Assembly (NCBI RefSeq): GCF_040546685.1
Contig: NZ_JBEPOH010000001.1
Span: 434,001-498,000 of the forward strand
Source of the DNA: Variovorax sp. OAS795
GTDB taxonomy: Bacteria; Pseudomonadota; Gammaproteobacteria; Burkholderiales; Burkholderiaceae_C
DNA: 64,000 nt
Reading direction: 5' to 3'
Every line of letters starts with the position of its first letter. Within the stretch, counting starts at the first letter, position 1. Under the pieces are notes generated by a model that was given only the letters and a program-made list of their open reading frames with translations, made no database searches and had not been told where the DNA came from. The position numbers and the translations under genes are program-made. Below are positions 1 through 11,475 of the stretch, piece by piece.

Positions 1-16
1 TTCGAGTCTCTGCTTT

Positions 17-1243
17 TCAAGACACGGCCTCGATGAAGCGCTTGGCCAGAACGGGCCAAGTGTGATGCTCCTGGACATAGGATCTTCCGCGCAAACCCAT
101 CTGCCGCCGAACATCTGGATCGATTGACGCGATTATTCGAAGACCCTGCGCAATGTCTGGAGCAGATTCAGCCTGCACTGAAACGCCGCACCCTGCTTCT
201 GCCACCGGATCGTTTCCAGCTTCGATCGCACTGAGTACCACGCAACCAGCCATCATGTAGTCCATCAACTTGTTTGGAGCGATGCCGAACCTGAACAGCG
301 GCACGCTCTGCAAGCCGATGTACGCCACATCGACGGCGGCCAACATGGGCGAGATCTGACCCTTGGGGATGGGGCCAAACATGGCTACGTTGTGCAAGCC
401 TTCTGAAGCAACCCGGCGTTTCAGCCGCTCCCGTTCAGGCCCGCCACCGATCAGAACGAAACTGAATGGCTCCGACAGCAGGATGGCCGCGGCATCGAGC
501 AAGGAGTCCAGCGCATTGGCCAAACCATGCGCGCCCGCATAGGCCACCACGAGGCGGCCCTCACTCTGGGCCTTCTGGATGTGCTGCGCAATCTCCGGCG
601 CAAAGGTCTCGTTGACGTTGTCCCACTCTTCGGTAGACACGCCGTTAGGCACGATATGCAGCTTGGACAGATCCAACCCGTGCGCAGCCATGTGGTCTTG
701 AACCTTGGGCAGCATGGACACCACAGCATTCGAGCGCTTGCAGGCAAAGTCTTCTGCCATCTGGCATACGGCGATGAACGGATGACGCGCCGACATGCCA
801 TTGAGCTCCATTGGCGAGAGAGGCCAGAGATCGTGAACCTCGTGCACCAGTTTGGCCGAACATAGTCGTGCAATGCGATGGGCGGGCCAGATGTCCATGG
901 GATAGGTACTGGACGCCACCACGACATCGGGCTTGAATTCGCGTGCCAACCGCTTCGCGTCCCACATCAGCTGCGTGCAGAACGTGGCGATGTTCAATGC
1001 ACGTCCAACTCCGTTTCCTCTATAGGAAGGCGTGCGATACCAAAGGTAGTCGACGCCATCGACATTTTCCTGGTGCCGGCGACCGACGAACTCCGGCTGG
1101 ATGCTGCGTACGTGCGATTGGGATGCGGCCACGATGCGCACCGTGTGGCCGGAACGAACCCACTCGCGCGCCAGGTAGTGCGGCCGGTATTCCATGCCAT
1201 GCCGAAGGGAACCGGCATAGTGATTGATCAGCAGAATCTTCAC
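17..1243 (-). CDS. GT4-family glycosyltransferase of the glycan cluster
   Basis: This 408-residue protein is a GT-B fold family 4 glycosyltransferase that would add one sugar to the lipid-linked glycan at the cytoplasmic membrane face. The N-terminus reads VKILLINHYAG, a typical first strand. The linker contains VPNGVS, and the donor-site region near residues 318-336 has the family pattern ending KLMDYMMAG. The start is GTG at 1243: its first four bases, GTGA, overlap the stop of the epimerase gene upstream, so the two are probably translationally coupled. The open frame continues upstream of this GTG, but that part lies over the epimerase gene and does not look like protein. Donor and acceptor sugars cannot be told from sequence. 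Confidence 0.88.
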   Translation of the reverse strand: MKILLINHYAGSLRHGMEYRPHYLAREWVRSGHTVRIVAASQSHVRSIQPEFVGRRHQENVDGVDYLWYRTPSYRGNGVGRALNIATFCTQLMWDAKRLAREFKPDVVVASSTYPMDIWPAHRIARLCSAKLVHEVHDLWPLSPMELNGMSARHPFIAVCQMAEDFACKRSNAVVSMLPKVQDHMAAHGLDLSKLHIVPNGVSTEEWDNVNETFAPEIAQHIQKAQSEGRLVVAYAGAHGLANALDSLLDAAAILLSEPFSFVLIGGGPERERLKRRVASEGLHNVAMFGPIPKGQISPMLAAVDVAYIGLQSVPLFRFGIAPNKLMDYMMAGCVVLSAIEAGNDPVAEAGCGVSVQAESAPDIAQGLRIIASIDPDVRRQMGLRGRSYVQEHHTWPVLAKRFIEAVS

Positions 1244-2331
1244 AGGGACGATGCTTGAAGGATGTCCGCGATGCGCCGCGCAGCATCGCCCCGACCGTAC
1301 GGCTCGATGGCCTTGCCCGTTGTACCCAGTGCCGCGCGGAACGCGGTCTGCAATGCTGCGGCAGAAGTGGGGGGCGCCAGGCGATTCCAGCCAGCCTCTA
1401 CCAATTCGATCCATTCGGTTTCGTCGCGCAGCGTGACGCACGGTTTGCCGAAGAAGAAGGCTTCCTTCTGGACGCCTCCCGAGTCGGTGACGATCATTTG
1501 AGCCGACTGCTCCATCTGGATCATGTCGAGATAGCCCAGGGGCTCGATGCAGTGCAGCCCCGCATTCGCATTCACATTCAGTCCCAGGTTTGCGAGTACG
1601 CCCCGAGTTCGAGGATGCAAAGGCCAGACCACATCGATGTCGCGCGCCAGTTCGAGCAGTGCTTGCACGATGGTTTGAAGGGCCTCGCTGTTGTCGGTGT
1701 TTTCGGCGCGATGAATGGTCGCGAGTACGAAAGGGCGGCCTGACAGGCCTTCGAGCACCTGCGGGCCTTGAGTCCGGGCGGCGGCGACAGCAACGAAATG
1801 CAGCGCGGCATCGCACATCACGTCACCTACCAGCTGAATTTTGGAACCGGTGATTCCCTCGCTATGTAGATTGAGAACTGCCGCTTCCGTTGGCGCGAAC
1901 AGCCAGTGCGCCACATGATCCGTCAAGACCCGGTTGACTTCCTCGGGCATTCGCCGGTTGAATGATCGAAGTCCTGCCTCGACGTGCGCGACAGGGATGT
2001 GGAGCTTGGCTGCCGCCAGCGCGCCGGCAAGCGTGGAATTAGTGTCGCCATAGACCAGGACAGCATCAGGTTTCTCTTTCATCAGCACCCGTTCGATGCC
2101 TTCGAGCTGCGCTCCGGTCATCGCTCCATGGGGACCACCATTCACGCCCAGATTCCAACAAGGTGCCGGTATACCAAGCTCACGAAAGAATACGTTCGAC
2201 ATGTTGTCGTCGAAGTGCTGACCGGTGTGAAGCAGCCTTTCTTGCATGCCGGTACGCTTCTGCAGTTCGCTGCTCAGAGCCGCAGCCTTGATAAATTGGG
2301 GTCGTGCACCGACGACGGTAATGAGGTTCAT
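1240..2331 (-). CDS. wbpI: Non-hydrolysing UDP-N-acetylglucosamine 2-epimerase family, probably WbpI-type
   Basis: A full-length 363-residue member of the WecB/WbpI epimerase family. Seen: N-terminal NLITVVGARPQFIKA, the HVEAGLRSF motif, VTDSGGVQKEAFFFGKP near the C-terminus, and the RGDAARRI end. WecB makes UDP-ManNAc from UDP-GlcNAc; WbpI epimerises UDP-GlcNAc(3NAc)A to UDP-ManNAc(3NAc)A. Sequence alone does not separate them here. WbpA, WbpB, WbpD and WbpE homologues lie in the same operon, which favours WbpI. A GGAG motif about 9 bases before the ATG supports the start. It follows the upstream glycosyltransferase gene by 96 bases and overlaps the next gene by four. Confidence 0.85.
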   Translation of the reverse strand: MNLITVVGARPQFIKAAALSSELQKRTGMQERLLHTGQHFDDNMSNVFFRELGIPAPCWNLGVNGGPHGAMTGAQLEGIERVLMKEKPDAVLVYGDTNSTLAGALAAAKLHIPVAHVEAGLRSFNRRMPEEVNRVLTDHVAHWLFAPTEAAVLNLHSEGITGSKIQLVGDVMCDAALHFVAVAAARTQGPQVLEGLSGRPFVLATIHRAENTDNSEALQTIVQALLELARDIDVVWPLHPRTRGVLANLGLNVNANAGLHCIEPLGYLDMIQMEQSAQMIVTDSGGVQKEAFFFGKPCVTLRDETEWIELVEAGWNRLAPPTSAAALQTAFRAALGTTGKAIEPYGRGDAARRIADILQASSL

Positions 2332-2427
2332 GTAACTCCAAGAACTGGACAGCTGGTTCTGTTTCAGCGCCTTTAAGACTAACCAATACGGTTGAGAGGG
2401 GAAAAAATCAAGCCACTCATTGAGTCA

Positions 2428-3525
2428 TCACCTTTTTGCGCGCGCAATCGTGTCTTCATAGCATTGCTCCATTTGAGTGATGCAATGTCCCCATTCGTAC
2501 TCTTGCTCAACCCAAGCTCGCCCCTGTCGTCCAAGTTCATTGCGTCGACTTGGATCGAGAACCAAGCACTTGAGCGCCTCGCGCAGTGTTGAGACGTCGT
2601 TACGAGGCACTACGATCCCGGTTTCACCGTCTCGCACTACCTCTGGCAGCCCTCCTACGTCGCTCACCACCACTGGCAATGCACACGCACTGGCCTCAAT
2701 TACAGCGACACCGAAGCTTTCACTGTCCATGCGACTCGGCGCGACGTAGATGTCCAGACAACCAAGCCATAGTGGAACAGTCACATGAGCCACAGCGCCC
2801 TTGAATTGTGTGCGCTGTTCAATGCCAAGTTCCCAGGCGAGTGCTTCCAACGCCGCGCGCTCCGGGCCATCACCAACAATGAGCAACTTGAGTTCAGCTG
2901 CCACCGCATGGACCTCGGCGTCCGCCAGCAACTCGGAAAAGGCGTGGAGCAGAAGGTCCACACCATACTTCGGCGCAAGTGATTTGACGGTTCCGATCAT
3001 CAGCCCGTCTGGCGCCAGTCGAAGCAATCGAGGTGAAAAATGCGCGAGGTCGACGCCAAATGGTGTCACCGCAATCTCGCGGCGCTCTGGTGTCAAGCGT
3101 TGCACTTGCTGCGCCATCGCGCGACTAGTCGATGCAAGTGCCGTCGCACGCCGCAAGTTCCAACGAATGAGCCGCCCCTTCAAAAAACTCTCATACGGAA
3201 AGTCATACACGTCGCTGCCCCATACAGAAAGTAGGGTGGGACCAAATCCGCATAGGGCCGCCGTTGTGCCGTAGCCGCTCGCGTAGTGCACATTCAATAG
3301 GTCCGGTTGCCACCGCGCGAGTGTTCGACGCAACAAGAGCGCGTTGCGAAAGTAGCCCAACGAGCCTTGATGTGGCAGCCAAGCAATCTCCACCGAAGCG
3401 GGCAGCAACTCTCTGTCGCACCGGTGCTGAGAAATCACAAGCAATTCATGGCCCCGGCTCGCTAACGCTGCGACCCAACGTTGCAAGTGGATCGAACTCG
3501 CAGGGCCAAGTAGCGCCAAGCGCAT
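2428..3525 (-). CDS. GT4-family glycosyltransferase
   Basis: A 365-residue GT-B glycosyltransferase, cytoplasmic, presumed to act in assembly of the same glycan. Seen: N-terminal LALLGPASSIHLQRW, a Gly-rich turn LLIVGDGPERAALE in the C-terminal half, and the EX7E-type region MDSESFGVAVIEASACALPVV followed by DVGGLPEVV, characteristic of family GT4. It lies 14 bases after the flippase gene on the same strand. It shows only general family resemblance to the glycosyltransferase at 17-1243, so the two probably make different linkages. Specificity is unknown. Confidence 0.87.
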   Translation of the reverse strand: MRLALLGPASSIHLQRWVAALASRGHELLVISQHRCDRELLPASVEIAWLPHQGSLGYFRNALLLRRTLARWQPDLLNVHYASGYGTTAALCGFGPTLLSVWGSDVYDFPYESFLKGRLIRWNLRRATALASTSRAMAQQVQRLTPERREIAVTPFGVDLAHFSPRLLRLAPDGLMIGTVKSLAPKYGVDLLLHAFSELLADAEVHAVAAELKLLIVGDGPERAALEALAWELGIEQRTQFKGAVAHVTVPLWLGCLDIYVAPSRMDSESFGVAVIEASACALPVVVSDVGGLPEVVRDGETGIVVPRNDVSTLREALKCLVLDPSRRNELGRQGRAWVEQEYEWGHCITQMEQCYEDTIARAKR

Positions 3526-3539
3526 TGTCTGTTTCCTCT

Positions 3540-4730
3540 TCAGTTCTTGGCTTCAGCCAGCGCATGGTGCACAAACACGAGCAATGCCGCGCCCGCCGCG
3601 ATGGCCCAGACTACGCACACCGGCAACATGCCAGAAGGAAGCGGAAGCGCCCATCCGATGGCAAGCACGCACCAGCGAGCTATTTCTGCTCGTACACCGA
3701 CCCAAGGCAGGCCGCTCGCATTCGAGTGCACTGTCAACACTCGGGAAGCTGCCTCTGCGGCACCACCCGCCAACAGAACTGCGAGTGCACGGGTCGCTCC
3801 AGCATAGGCTTCGCCCAAGCCCAGGTCTGGCCACACATTTGCGAGCGCCCACGCAACGGCAGCGACTCCCAGAAGCGAGACAAACAGAATGCTGGCGCCA
3901 GTCCGCAACGCCTGCGTATTTGGCCGCTCCATCCATCGGCGCCACAACAGTGGCGCCGCATAGCTGATCGGCGTCAATGGGATCTGAGCCAAGGTCATTG
4001 CCATCGTGAATTTGCCCAGTGCAGCCGCCCCCGCTCGCACGTCTACTTCGTGCTGCGTTGCCAAAATGGCGGCGGTCGAGAGCGCGGCTACCAACCAAGT
4101 TGCCATTCCATATCGCCCCAGCGTACGCCATCCCGCTTGGGAGTCCTGCGCGCTTCCTGGCGCGGCTGCCAAACGACGCCATGCAAGTGCGGCGACACCT
4201 CCGTACGCAAGGCCGAACAACGCGGTCCAGACTAGGTTCCACGGCGCTCCCGCCGCGAAGATCGCAAAGACACAGAAAACGCCCAATAGCACAAGCATTT
4301 GCGGCAGCGCTGTCAGTACGTTAAACCAGGCAACGCGCTCCCGCACCAACGAAAGCGCCCGCAACTGGCCATGCGCCACCGTCGCCGCAACAGCGGCTCC
4401 GCACGCTACGGCCAAGATCAAGCCTGCATTTCGATGGCGGATGAGGCCGTATGCAGTGCCGACCGCCAACGCAAGTACGACGCTACGTAGCGCCCAGCGC
4501 ATCGCCGTGCGCATGTCCAGGCCGCCTGACTTCACATAAAAAAACAGTGCCTGCGGCAGACCCAGCATCGCAAATGCAGCGACGAACTCTATTTCCGACT
4601 TGGTTTGACTGAAGCCACCCTGAACCTCTGGTCCCAAGACGATTCCGATTGCAAGCGTCGCCAGAAGCACCGACGCCGCACCTGCCCCCTGCAGCCCGAA
4701 CGACGACAGCAGTTGGCTCCGCAGAGTCAA
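3540..4730 (-). CDS. Oligosaccharide flippase-like membrane protein (Wzx/MOP type)
   Basis: A 396-residue integral membrane protein with about ten to twelve hydrophobic segments, including VLLATLAIGIVLGP, FVAAFAMLGLPQALFFYV and PVCVVWAIAAGAALLVFV. Layout, size and place between glycosyltransferase genes fit a Wzx-type flippase that moves the lipid-linked glycan to the periplasm. No sharp motif exists for this family, so the call rests on topology and context. I chose TTG at 4730 because TTGA overlaps the methyltransferase stop by four bases, matching other junctions in this operon. The longer frame up to 4871 gives a Ser/Arg-rich lead that is an out-of-frame reading of the methyltransferase gene. 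Confidence 0.7.
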   Translation of the reverse strand: MTLRSQLLSSFGLQGAGAASVLLATLAIGIVLGPEVQGGFSQTKSEIEFVAAFAMLGLPQALFFYVKSGGLDMRTAMRWALRSVVLALAVGTAYGLIRHRNAGLILAVACGAAVAATVAHGQLRALSLVRERVAWFNVLTALPQMLVLLGVFCVFAIFAAGAPWNLVWTALFGLAYGGVAALAWRRLAAAPGSAQDSQAGWRTLGRYGMATWLVAALSTAAILATQHEVDVRAGAAALGKFTMAMTLAQIPLTPISYAAPLLWRRWMERPNTQALRTGASILFVSLLGVAAVAWALANVWPDLGLGEAYAGATRALAVLLAGGAAEAASRVLTVHSNASGLPWVGVRAEIARWCVLAIGWALPLPSGMLPVCVVWAIAAGAALLVFVHHALAEAKN

Positions 4731-5575
4731 GACCCTCGCCCTTGATCGGCGACTACAAGAGGCTTCCGACGAGCAGCGACGAAGAGATTTGACGCGAGCA
4801 GCCGCCGACCGAACCACGGCATTGCAGACGCGGCTGCGAAAACTGCTTTCCGCAATACTTGCATCGGCCATGCGCCGGCAAAGGCAGCACCAAAGCGTTC
4901 ATACCTGAGCGCACGGCGTGCCTGTTCCGTGGGCGTTTCATGGACCCAGACCCGGGAGTAAGCGACGACCTCCAATCCGGCACGCTCGAACAACTCCAAA
5001 CCGTCTTCCAACGAATACTTCCGCAAATGCCCCGACACGTCCTCGGGACCGTAGCGACGCCTTCGATTGAGCCAGTTATCTTCCAAGGGAAGATTTACGA
5101 GCACAATTTGACCGAGGGTTGCGGCGTCTTGGAGAAACTCTCGATCGTCTGGCACATGTTCGAGGACATCGCTCATGATCACTGCATCGAAGAAGTCGCT
5201 GAGCGCAGCCGTGCGGAAATCGCCGCAGCGAAATTCGACCTGCGGGAAGCGCATCCGTGCACTCTCAACATTGGCACTGGAGATATCTATCCCGACTTTG
5301 CGTCCGCCCTCACCTACGGGCACGGCCGCTATCAGCTCCCCCGTAGCACACCCTATTTCAAGTACATCTCCAAACTTCTGCTCAGCCGGAACAAGGCGCA
5401 TCAGGTTCGGCAATTTGAATCGACGAACTTCAATATCGATCTGCGCCTGTTCATACGAACCCACCTGCCGACGCGCGACATATTCTGGATGTTCGTTGTA
5501 GAGCGCGGAGTAATCGATCGCCGAGGGCGACGATCGAATCCGAGTCACTGGGTCCTTGGACATATCGTCGCTCAT
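4727..5575 (-). CDS. SAM-dependent class I methyltransferase
   Basis: A 282-residue Rossmann-fold methyltransferase. The SAM-binding motif I reads VLEIGCATGELIAAV (about residues 70-85), followed by the acidic end of strand 2 in VGIDIS, and the post-II region AVIMSDVLEHVPDD. The fold resembles the UbiG/Methyltransf_11-23 type used on many small substrates; in this cluster a sugar or the growing glycan is the likely acceptor. The start at 5575 (MSDDMSK) gives an ATGA overlap with the aminotransferase stop. The longer frame to 5767 covers the aminotransferase gene and was rejected. Substrate unknown. Confidence 0.83.
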   Translation of the reverse strand: MSDDMSKDPVTRIRSSPSAIDYSALYNEHPEYVARRQVGSYEQAQIDIEVRRFKLPNLMRLVPAEQKFGDVLEIGCATGELIAAVPVGEGGRKVGIDISSANVESARMRFPQVEFRCGDFRTAALSDFFDAVIMSDVLEHVPDDREFLQDAATLGQIVLVNLPLEDNWLNRRRRYGPEDVSGHLRKYSLEDGLELFERAGLEVVAYSRVWVHETPTEQARRALRYERFGAAFAGAWPMQVLRKAVFAAASAMPWFGRRLLASNLFVAARRKPLVVADQGRGS

Positions 5576-6689
5576 CCGGTCCTCGCAGCGAGGGCTGAAG
5601 ATAGTGCGCGAACAACTCGATCTTGCTGTGGTTGCGTCAGGTCGGCGCTCATTGGCAGGCTTAGCACGCGCGTTCCTGCGAGGACACTCTGCGGGCAATC
5701 CGCTTTTGCGGCATGGTCCGCATATGCGGTCTGAAGGTGCACAGGCCTCGGGTAGTGCACGGCGCACGGAACGCCCTGTTTGGTAAGTGCTTTCTGGACC
5801 GCTTCGCGCCCCTCAATGAAGACCGTATATTGAGATCGCACGCAGCTGCGCTCATCTCGCACTTTCAGCAGTTCCACGCCAAGCGTTCCGGCCAGCAGCT
5901 CGTCGTAGCGTTTACCAATTGCGAATCGCTGGGCGAGCTCCCATTCAAAACGCTCCAACTTGGCCAACACTATCGCGCACTGCAATGTGTCCATTCGACC
6001 TCCCACACCCACGCGAGTATGTACATAGCGGGCGCTCTGCCCGTGTACACGTATCTCGCGGCACGCTTGCGCGAGCGCGTCGTCGCTTGTGAATATTGCA
6101 CCTCCGTCCCCATAACAACCCAACGGCTTGCTAGGGAAAAAACTGGTGCAACCGAAGGTGCTGAGATTGCAACTGCGCCGCCCCTTGTAAGTGGCCCCGA
6201 AGCTCTGCGCCGCGTCCTCGATCACGGCCAAGCCGTGTCGAGCGGCAATCGCGTTGATCTCGTCCATGTCCGCGCACTGTCCGTACAGGCTCACCGGCAT
6301 GATGGCGCGCGTTCGATCGGTGATCTTGTCCTCGATCAGGCTGGCGTCGATATTGCAGGTGTCGGCTTCGATGTCCACGAACACCGGCTTACCACCTAAC
6401 AGCACGATCATCTCGGCAGTGGCAGCAAAGGTGAATGGCGTGGTGATGACTTCATCACCCGGCTTCAACCCCATTGCCATCAACGAGATGAGCAGTGCTT
6501 CGGTCCCGCTTGCCACCGTGATGCAATGCCTGGCGCCGGTGAATGCGGCAAGCCTTTCCTCCAACTCTGCGACCTCCGGACCCATGATGTATTGGCCATG
6601 GTCGAGTACTCGCTGGATGCGCTCATCAATCTGGACTTTCAAAGCCCGGTACTGGGCTTTCAGGTCCACGAACTCCATCTTGTTGCCGC

Positions 6690-6693
<4 letters not shown>
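5572..6693 (-). CDS. wbpE: DegT/DnrJ/EryC1-family PLP aminotransferase, WbpE-type
   Basis: A 373-residue sugar aminotransferase. Seen: the cofactor region [13 protein letters not shown] (61-73), [10 protein letters not shown] (158-167) carrying the PLP aspartate, and the Schiff-base lysine K189 in [14 protein letters not shown]. WbpE transfers an amino group from glutamate to the 3-keto sugar made by WbpB, giving UDP-GlcNAc(3NH2)A. WbpB and WbpE homologues lie in one operon here with WbpD between them, as expected of a coupled dehydrogenase-transaminase system. Start and stop both sit in ATGA overlaps with neighbours, so translation is probably coupled. Confidence 0.9.
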
Positions 6694-9515
<2,822 letters not shown>

Positions 9516-9526
9516 GTTTCCAGCTG

Positions 9527-11434
9527 TCAAGATAATGCCTCCTGTGGGCTGAAAGCAGGTATCAGTAGACGCATAGTGTGCTGCATTGTCGACAAATCTC
9601 CCGACCGTGCAGCCTTTAAGAGGGCTTCCAAGAGTATCGAGAACTCCGGCCAAGGCATAAAATCCTCCCTGGCCTTGATGATGCGAGGGTGCGCGGTCGG
9701 AAGCGGGTTCTCACCGATCAACAATTCCTCATAGAGTTTCTCGCCAGCTCGCAATCCCGTAATCAATATTGGAATATCTCCGTTGGGATTCTCTTGGTCG
9801 CGAACAGTATGTCCAGACAATGCAATCATCCGCTTGGCCAATTCGATGATTTTGACCGGCTTCCCCATATCCAGCACAAAAAGATCTCCCTCTTGAGCCA
9901 TCGCTCCAGCGTGCAAAACCAACTGAGCAGCCTCGGGAATCGTCATAAAAAATCGAGTAACCTCCGGATGCGTAACGGTGAGTGGCCCTCCTTCTGCAAT
10001 CTGCGATCTGAAAAGAGGGACCACACTGCCGCTAGAGCCAAGTACATTACCAAAACGCACCATCGAGAAACATGTTCGATGAAAATCATGCTCAACTTGG
10101 TCGTCAGCAACCATCTGGTAGTCGCTATTCGCAGCCAATGACTGCAAGATCATCTCAGCAATGCGCTTACTTCCTCCCATGATATTGGCCGGGCGTACCG
10201 CTTTGTCGGTAGAAATCAAAACGAATCGATTGACCTTTGATTTAATTGCCGCTCGGGCCATTGTCCAGGTTCCCAGCACGTTATTGATGACGCCTTCTTC
10301 TGCGTTTTGCTCGACCAGCGGCACGTGCTTGTATGCGGCGGCATGATAAATCGCTACCGGCCGATGAGCACAGCACAACGCATAAATCCGCTCGTAATTG
10401 CAGACATTGGCCAACCGAGGAATAAGCTCTACATTCAGATTACAAGCAGCCAACAGTTGCAACAGTTCCTGATGAATCCCGTAAAGCAGAAACTCGCTGT
10501 GATCCAATAAGATCATTTGCCGAGGCTTTTGCAGAATAATTTGGCGACAAAGTTCACTGCCGATGCTTCCGCCAGCCCCCGTCACCATTACGACCTGCTC
10601 TGCAAGGCTGCGGGCAAGAAGGGCAGGGTCCGAGACGACCGGCTCACGACCCAGCAGGTCTTCAATATCTAGATCCTGAAAATCCCTGACTGTGATACGG
10701 CCGCTGGCCAAATCTGCAAGGCTGGGCAGCGACCGGATACGAACCGGCAGCGGCTGCAATCGCTTGATGATCTGATTGCGTCGTTGCCTGCTGGCGCTGG
10801 GCAGTGCCAGTAGCACGTCAGTAACCGAGAAGAGTGAAATCGTTTCTTGAATTCCAGCCGAGGAAAAGACCGGAGCGCCATTAATAGATCGGCCGTTCTT
10901 CGACGGATCATCATCAATGAAACCAAGAAGGACGTAGTGCTCAGTACCCGCGAGCGCCGCGGCCGTTTGAGCGCCTGCCGTACCAGCCCCATAGATTAGG
11001 AGACGCCTTACCGCTCTGTTACCGGGTCCCGCCAACCATCGCCATCCCAATGTTCGGCTCGAGCTTACAAGTAACAAGAAAATCACGGGCTGCAGAATGA
11101 TCAAACTGCGAGGAACTCCTTCCCAATGATAGAGCGCCCAGATAAAAGGAGATAACACGGCCCCGTAGATCGCGACTGCTTTGCCGGTATCAAGGATTGT
11201 CGTGATTCCTGTGTAGCGGAAAATCGCTCTATAGAGCCCAAATTTGATAAATACTGGAATGACTAAAATTGGCGAAATCGCGTACGCGAGCCATTCCGCC
11301 CCCACGGGGCGATGAAATGAGTCGAGTCGAAGCGTAAACGCGAGCCACATCGAGGCCAAGGCCAGTCCAACGTCTAGCCCGATGACCAGCGATTGCTTCT
11401 TAGCTCGGGACCAGTTAAGAATGGTTTTCTGCAT
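9527..11434 (-). CDS. wbpM: Membrane-bound nucleotide-sugar 4,6-dehydratase, WbpM/PglF/CapD family
   Basis: A 635-residue two-part protein. The first 130 residues carry four hydrophobic segments. A first nucleotide-binding fold starts at IYGAGTAGAQ (148-157). The catalytic SDR domain starts at TGAGGSIGSEL (285-295). The active-site set is ISTDKAVRPANIMGGSKR, with Met419 and Lys423 where ordinary SDRs have Tyr and Lys; that S-M-K arrangement is diagnostic of the large WbpM/PglF dehydratases. Product is a UDP-4-keto-6-deoxy-HexNAc. The next step (for example a PglD/PglE or WbpV type enzyme) is not in this window, so it must lie beyond position 1 or elsewhere. Its stop is 11 bases before the WbpA start. 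Confidence 0.93.
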   Translation of the reverse strand: MQKTILNWSRAKKQSLVIGLDVGLALASMWLAFTLRLDSFHRPVGAEWLAYAISPILVIPVFIKFGLYRAIFRYTGITTILDTGKAVAIYGAVLSPFIWALYHWEGVPRSLIILQPVIFLLLVSSSRTLGWRWLAGPGNRAVRRLLIYGAGTAGAQTAAALAGTEHYVLLGFIDDDPSKNGRSINGAPVFSSAGIQETISLFSVTDVLLALPSASRQRRNQIIKRLQPLPVRIRSLPSLADLASGRITVRDFQDLDIEDLLGREPVVSDPALLARSLAEQVVMVTGAGGSIGSELCRQIILQKPRQMILLDHSEFLLYGIHQELLQLLAACNLNVELIPRLANVCNYERIYALCCAHRPVAIYHAAAYKHVPLVEQNAEEGVINNVLGTWTMARAAIKSKVNRFVLISTDKAVRPANIMGGSKRIAEMILQSLAANSDYQMVADDQVEHDFHRTCFSMVRFGNVLGSSGSVVPLFRSQIAEGGPLTVTHPEVTRFFMTIPEAAQLVLHAGAMAQEGDLFVLDMGKPVKIIELAKRMIALSGHTVRDQENPNGDIPILITGLRAGEKLYEELLIGENPLPTAHPRIIKAREDFMPWPEFSILLEALLKAARSGDLSTMQHTMRLLIPAFSPQEALS

Positions 11435-11475
11435 CTACGCCTCTGGCAACCTGCGTCCTAGTGATTCTCGATCGA

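Noticed and set aside
1244..1816. N-terminal extension of the first glycosyltransferase
   Set aside because: The 190 extra residues are an out-of-frame reading of the epimerase gene; the GTG at 1243 begins the GT4 fold.
4731..4871. N-terminal extension of the flippase
   Set aside because: It lies inside the methyltransferase gene and is Ser/Arg-rich; TTG 4730 fits the overlap pattern.
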